From: Bryobacteraceae bacterium
GTDB taxonomy: Bacteria > Acidobacteriota > Terriglobia > Bryobacterales > Bryobacteraceae
Assembly: GCA_025928545.1 (NCBI GenBank)
Contig: JAICJH010000021.1
Span: 26,136-90,135, forward strand
DNA: 64,000 bases
Direction: 5' to 3'
Positions 61,801 to 64,000 of this stretch are shown piece after piece (position 1 is the first letter of the stretch; each line of letters starts with the position of its first letter). The notes beneath the pieces were generated by a model. It was not told the DNA's origin and searched no databases. It saw nothing but the letters and a program-made list of their open reading frames with translations. The translations under genes were made by a program, and so were the position numbers.

Positions 61801-62173
61801 CCATCAGGACGTCATATTGCGCGAGGTTGGCGGAATTGAGGTCCTTGAGCTCATCGGTGAAAGAAACATTGAGGCCTTCTTTGGCGAAGGCGGGGACGAA
61901 GAGAGCGGTGGCCTTTTGGGAGGAGTGCTCCTCGGTATCGGCGCCGAGAAAGAGGATCTCGATGCGGCGGGAGGCGGAAGATTTGGCGGCCGTCGCGGGG
62001 GCCGCTTTGGCAGCGGCTTTAGGCGCGGCTTTGACGGGAGTTTTGGGTGCGGCGGGCGCGGCGTTCTGGGCCATCAGCGAGTAACCCGCGAGAGAGGCTG
62101 TGAGGGCGATTGCGGTCAACGAACAGATGGACCAGGGGCGGTTGGAAATCAGGGGTGAAGGATTCGGCTTCAT
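58880..62173 (-). CDS. ThuA / PVC-type dehydrogenase / HEAT / cupredoxin fusion
   Basis: A 1097-residue exported fusion. Signal region 1-35; Ala/Lys/Pro linker; ThuA domain about 70-275 (VLMVYGNFP, GGKGLVAIHSASD, GRVFYTALGHD); PVC-type sorbosone-dehydrogenase-like beta-propeller about 320-730 (PPGFEVQLFASEPDITKPIAMNWDERGRLWIVES, DTDGDGKADKFTVFAEGLNIPTGL); HEAT-like helices about 735-900; Gly/Arg linker near 990; and a C-terminal auracyanin/azurin-like cupredoxin with His1011, Cys1079, His1084 and Met1088, a complete type 1 copper set. It may oxidise a sugar and pass electrons to its own copper domain. ATG 62173 gives the signal peptide; the longer frame does not. Confidence 0.85.
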   Translation of the reverse strand: MKPNPSPLISNRPWSICSLTAIALTASLAGYSLMAQNAAPAAPKTPVKAAPKAAAKAAPATAAKSSASRRIEILFLGADTEEHSSQKATALFVPAFAKEGLNVSFTDELKDLNSANLAQYDVLMVYGNFPTVTPAQETAITSFVSGGKGLVAIHSASDMFKNSAAWAKLIGGRLDHHGPVSTFKAAVTQSQHPVLREFTPFETKDEPYVNKDAAADRTVLMDRPEGAAREAVSWVRNEGKGRVFYTALGHDETTWKDPSFTALIRGAVLWTGGDALRDQWEKLDMPSISYKPSVFIPNYEKRVPPLKYQEPLTPQASMKTMQVPPGFEVQLFASEPDITKPIAMNWDERGRLWIVESVDYPNDYFPTDKNYVGKDRIKICEDTDGDGKADKFTVFAEGLNIPTGLTFWNGGVIVGAAPYLYYLQDTNGDDKADVKKVLMDSWGTRDTHSGIGNLQYGFDNFIWGSIGYSGFNGKTPDGKTMNFQQGIFRMRPDGTKMEFMGAFSNNTWGLGFSETFDLFGSTANNTHAVYVGIPPRYSADVKGLPARAGSKKIDGHYYMAPDTYNVRQVDVMGGFTAGNGFNLYAARAYPKDYWNRIAFVNEPTGRVVHRAILEKNGAGYKEKDGWNLLASSDEWFEPSLTEVGPDGQVWIADLYNFIVQHNPTPIGFENGRGGAYENPLRDHSRGRIYRVVYKNSPKYKPLSLSKQRPAELVAALSNDNLFWRLTAQRLLVERGQKDVVPQLTSLAASTKVDEIGINAGATHALWTLEGLGVTNGSNPAVTTTLAADLKNPAAGVRKAALQILPATPASLKAMRDAGMLQDKDPYTRLSAILFLTQLPPSDEIGAELYKLGKAKDVENDEFLNMAVHDAAAKNREGFFKAMRADMGDAAFKDYAAKAAKEETTPKPAAVIPTQTQQGAGTVIPPDPIVPVADGILHAYVEDIVGPIVRPAPPQGGRGAGGRGRGGPVVGPFQEVSISINQSAMTYTVSSITAKPNDAIRITLTNNGDVLHNVVIIQPGSIDRVGAQVEAMAKVPLAEEHSYLPSTPDILFWMKLVETNKTGTLEFYAPARPGDYPFLCTFPGHWQTMRGVLHVVAP

Positions 62174-63055
62174 GGGGGTTAGCTCTCTCTTAATTGATGG
62201 ACCGTGGTGGGGCGGGTCGTCCGGGCAGATTGATTGCTGGACCACAATCTGGAAACGGTTCCACCCAAGCCTTAAAATTCTATCCAAAGCCGTTTGGCAA
62301 TGCAAGGGCTGGGCGGCGGGGTCGATGGGGATGGGTTGAGATGGGGTCACACTACCTCCGGGGCGGTTTCGGGGCCGTGGCTTTGCGGGTTCGTGGGGGT
62401 GTTAAATGGGTTTACAAATTTGGGCCGATTCTTTAGTTTGTTCAAGTTGGCGGGTTCGCTTGGTACGGGCGTTTTTTTCGGCGACGGACGGATTCCGGCG
62501 TTAAACGGGTTGACACCTTTATTAAGGTGGTGGAACGGCGCAGATGGGAAAGTCGATATCATTCGTTTCGACTCTACACTATAAGGTCAAGGAATCGGGG
62601 GTTTGGCGGGGTGGGTTTTTGTTTGGAAGATGTTGACGGGTATGGGGTTAGTGGTCAGTTGAGAATGTTGTGATCGGTCCTGGCGGCTGAGTGATTTGGT
62701 CGGTAAGCTATTGATTCTAAATCGATGGCGGTGGTATTATGCACATCAGCGGCGCTACTAACAGCAGCCTTGCTATGATTCCTTGGTGGCCAAGTCGCTA
62801 CGGTGCCGTTGTGGTTGGCCTGGATTGAGGCGGACTGAACGGACGTTTATTGAGAGACTCTTTTGCGGTTTGTTGCTACCTTACCGCTGCTTCCGGTGCG
62901 GGGCTCGGCAGATAAGATTCGCGTGGCCCCGGGTCGGGCGACCCGAGTAGATAATGGACCGACCAATACCGCATTACAATGCCTTACGATGGCGATGGCT
63001 GTACTGGGAGTTTCACTAGGTGGTTCGGGGCTACAATTGCAACGTGTCCCCGCTT
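62174..63055. other. 882-base non-coding stretch upstream of the dehydrogenase operon
   Basis: I see no credible gene. The middle (62340-62640) is G- and T-rich on the + strand, unlike the surrounding coding. It holds an imperfect direct repeat GTTAAAYGGGTTNACA (62401-62416 and 62500-62515, 14 of 16 identical) and a perfect stem CACCTT-tatt-AAGGTG (62514-62529). The promoter of the minus-strand operon should lie near its left end. Confidence 0.5.
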
Positions 63056-63280
63056 ATGCCCGTTGCGAATTGTGCCAACTGCGTGCTTTTGTTTGAAAAA
63101 ATAAGCCACCTTACAAAAAAACAACTGGCGGCCATCTCTGCACGTGAAGAAATGGCGCCTAAAGACGCGATGGACGCCGAATTTTCTGCACTGACAAAGC
63201 AAGCTGAGTTCTGGGCTTCGGAGCGCCATCGGGCCATGGAAGTATACAGGGACCACCAGCGCAGTCATGGCATCGAGTAA
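63056..63280 (+). CDS. Small hypothetical protein with CxxC
   Basis: A 74-residue soluble protein: CANCVLLFEKISHLTKKQLAAISAREEMAPKDAMDAEFSALTKQAEFWASERHRAMEVYRDH. It has one CxxC near the N-terminus and long, charged, amphipathic helices. The sequence looks like a true protein, with even residue use and helical periodicity. The open frame begins 12 codons earlier, but the ATG at 63056 removes an odd leader. There is no strong Shine-Dalgarno. No family recognised. Confidence 0.5.
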   Translation: MPVANCANCVLLFEKISHLTKKQLAAISAREEMAPKDAMDAEFSALTKQAEFWASERHRAMEVYRDHQRSHGIE

Positions 63281-63658
63281 TATCGCTCGTTGAGTGTGGG
63301 CTCAGTTAATAGGAATCCCGCTGATACCAGCCAATAAGGCGTAGTTGACCTTGATGACAGCCTGCAACTCTGAAAGGTCTTCTGGCTTCAGCAGTGGCAC
63401 GATGGAAGCTGCAGCGGTCCAGAACCGCAAACCCTAAAATCGTATCAAGAAGAACGTGAGGTATTTTTCTGAGTATCAGGCACTCATAAAACTGTAAAGT
63501 TAAGAACAGGGTGCGTCTGAAGCAGCGGATGCAGCGGTCGGGCTGCTCGGGAAAGCTTGATCTTCAACTGCGCAGCGCGATGTCGCGGTGGACTGGAGCG
63601 GGGCGTATAAGAAGTACGTTGGTGAGAATACTTCGCGCTAGTGTATTCTCGTGGATGA
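63281..63658. other. 378-base gap between two small genes
   Basis: I find no gene or strong structure here. It probably contains the promoter for the cysteine-rich gene that starts at 63659. Confidence 0.4.
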
Positions 63659-64000
63659 GTGGAGTGGCGACGAATAATTTGCGGCTTGATTGTGCTGCTC
63701 TTCGCGGCGGAGGCTGTCACGCCGCTTGCGGCAGCAGTTTCGCCGGGCGCCATGCAATGCTGCCGGCGGATACACGGCAAGAAGGCGTGCTGTCCTCAAT
63801 CACATAGTCAGTCGGCAGGCGTCGCTTTTACCGACGCGCGTGGCTGCGCCAACGATTGCGCTGGGGTCGCTCCTGGGTTGTCATCGCTGGTTGTGCTGTC
63901 AGGGTTGATGCTAATGGCCCTGTACATGGGCCTCACGGCTATCTCTCCGGAACCGTTCCCCTTCGTTTCAGCCTTCATTTCATCGAATTCGTTTCTACGA
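63659..64000 (+). CDS. Cysteine-rich exported protein, cut by the window end
   Basis: An open frame of 114 codons running off the window. It starts GTG at 63659, directly after an in-frame stop at 63656, and encodes a good signal peptide (MEWRRIICGLIVLLFAAEAV then TPLAAA). A histidine/cysteine/lysine-rich segment follows (MQCCRRIHGKKACCPQSHSQS, then GCANDCAG), then a probable membrane helix (LSSLVVLSGLMLMALYMGLTA). The CC..H..CC..H spacing could bind metal. I recall broadly similar cysteine-rich small proteins in this phylum but cannot name a family. The gene continues beyond 64000. Confidence 0.5.
   Translation, partial: MEWRRIICGLIVLLFAAEAVTPLAAAVSPGAMQCCRRIHGKKACCPQSHSQSAGVAFTDARGCANDCAGVAPGLSSLVVLSGLMLMALYMGLTAISPEPFPFVSAFISSNSFLR

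Noticed and set aside
60593..62158. 521-codon open frame antisense to the dehydrogenase fusion
   Set aside because: It is a Gly/Val/Asp-rich shadow of the ThuA and propeller coding strand, with no domain or initiation site.
62690..62760. tRNA-like anticodon arm (ATTGA-TTCTAAA-TCGAT, TCT)
   Set aside because: The five-pair stem and seven-base loop look right, but there is no acceptor stem, no T arm with GGTTC and no matching D arm. It is a chance hairpin.

Overview
The window looks like chromosome from an Acidobacteriota bacterium, most likely of the Bryobacterales/Solibacter type. The signs are about 60% GC, very large one-component TonB receptors with an N-terminal carboxypeptidase-regulatory domain (32360-35905 and 36904-40446), a PVC-type membrane-bound dehydrogenase fused to a ThuA domain, several Tat-exported TIM-barrel sugar isomerase-like proteins, and glycine/arginine-rich linkers in many exported proteins. 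This assignment is inference from family content; no rRNA is present to confirm it.

1-23 kb, mostly core genes: glyS-ppdK (coupled by an ATGA overlap and closed by a strong terminator), an HU-like protein with its own terminator, tatA divergent from thiG, an NHL-repeat PEP-CTERM protein, tRNA-Met(CAT), the RNase P RNA, a 1341-residue DUF3857/transglutaminase/TPR protein, a methyltransferase, a TonB-C/Kelch protein, thiO, a HipA-like kinase divergent from a small protein, a histone-H1-like protein with an acidic head and lysine-rich tail, an MltD-like lytic transglycosylase and an EF-G paralogue.

23-27.5 kb, small accessory genes: a secreted esterase, a 25-codon hydrophobic ORF with a near-perfect Shine-Dalgarno between two hairpins, two PEBP-family secreted proteins, a HigBA-type toxin-antitoxin pair behind a 14-bp perfect palindrome, and tRNA-Leu(TAA).

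27.5-36.5 kb, membrane/redox cluster: two related four-helix membrane proteins, another small membrane protein, a Tat-exported multicopper oxidase and a CtaA/Cox15-like protein run on the + strand. They converge on a minus-strand unit of a TonB receptor and two more four-helix proteins of the same kind. A secreted AHHSF-type (DUF6152-like) protein follows.

36.9-50 kb: a second TonB receptor, two Tat-exported TIM-barrel proteins, a DUF3500 protein, an EF-hand membrane protein, a divergent pair of membrane-anchored winged-helix-like regulators, and three related secreted proteins of unknown function. Both halves of a palindromic element upstream of the TonB receptor recur between the two regulators.

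50-62 kb, probable glycoside/sugar oxidation locus: two adjacent large secreted alpha-glucuronidase-like proteins converge on a five-gene minus-strand operon: ThuA-dehydrogenase-HEAT-cupredoxin fusion, cupredoxin-like protein, ThuA protein, Gfo/Idh/MocA oxidoreductase and TIM-barrel epimerase. The last 1.8 kb is mostly non-coding, with one small CxxC protein and the start of a cysteine-rich exported protein that runs off the window.
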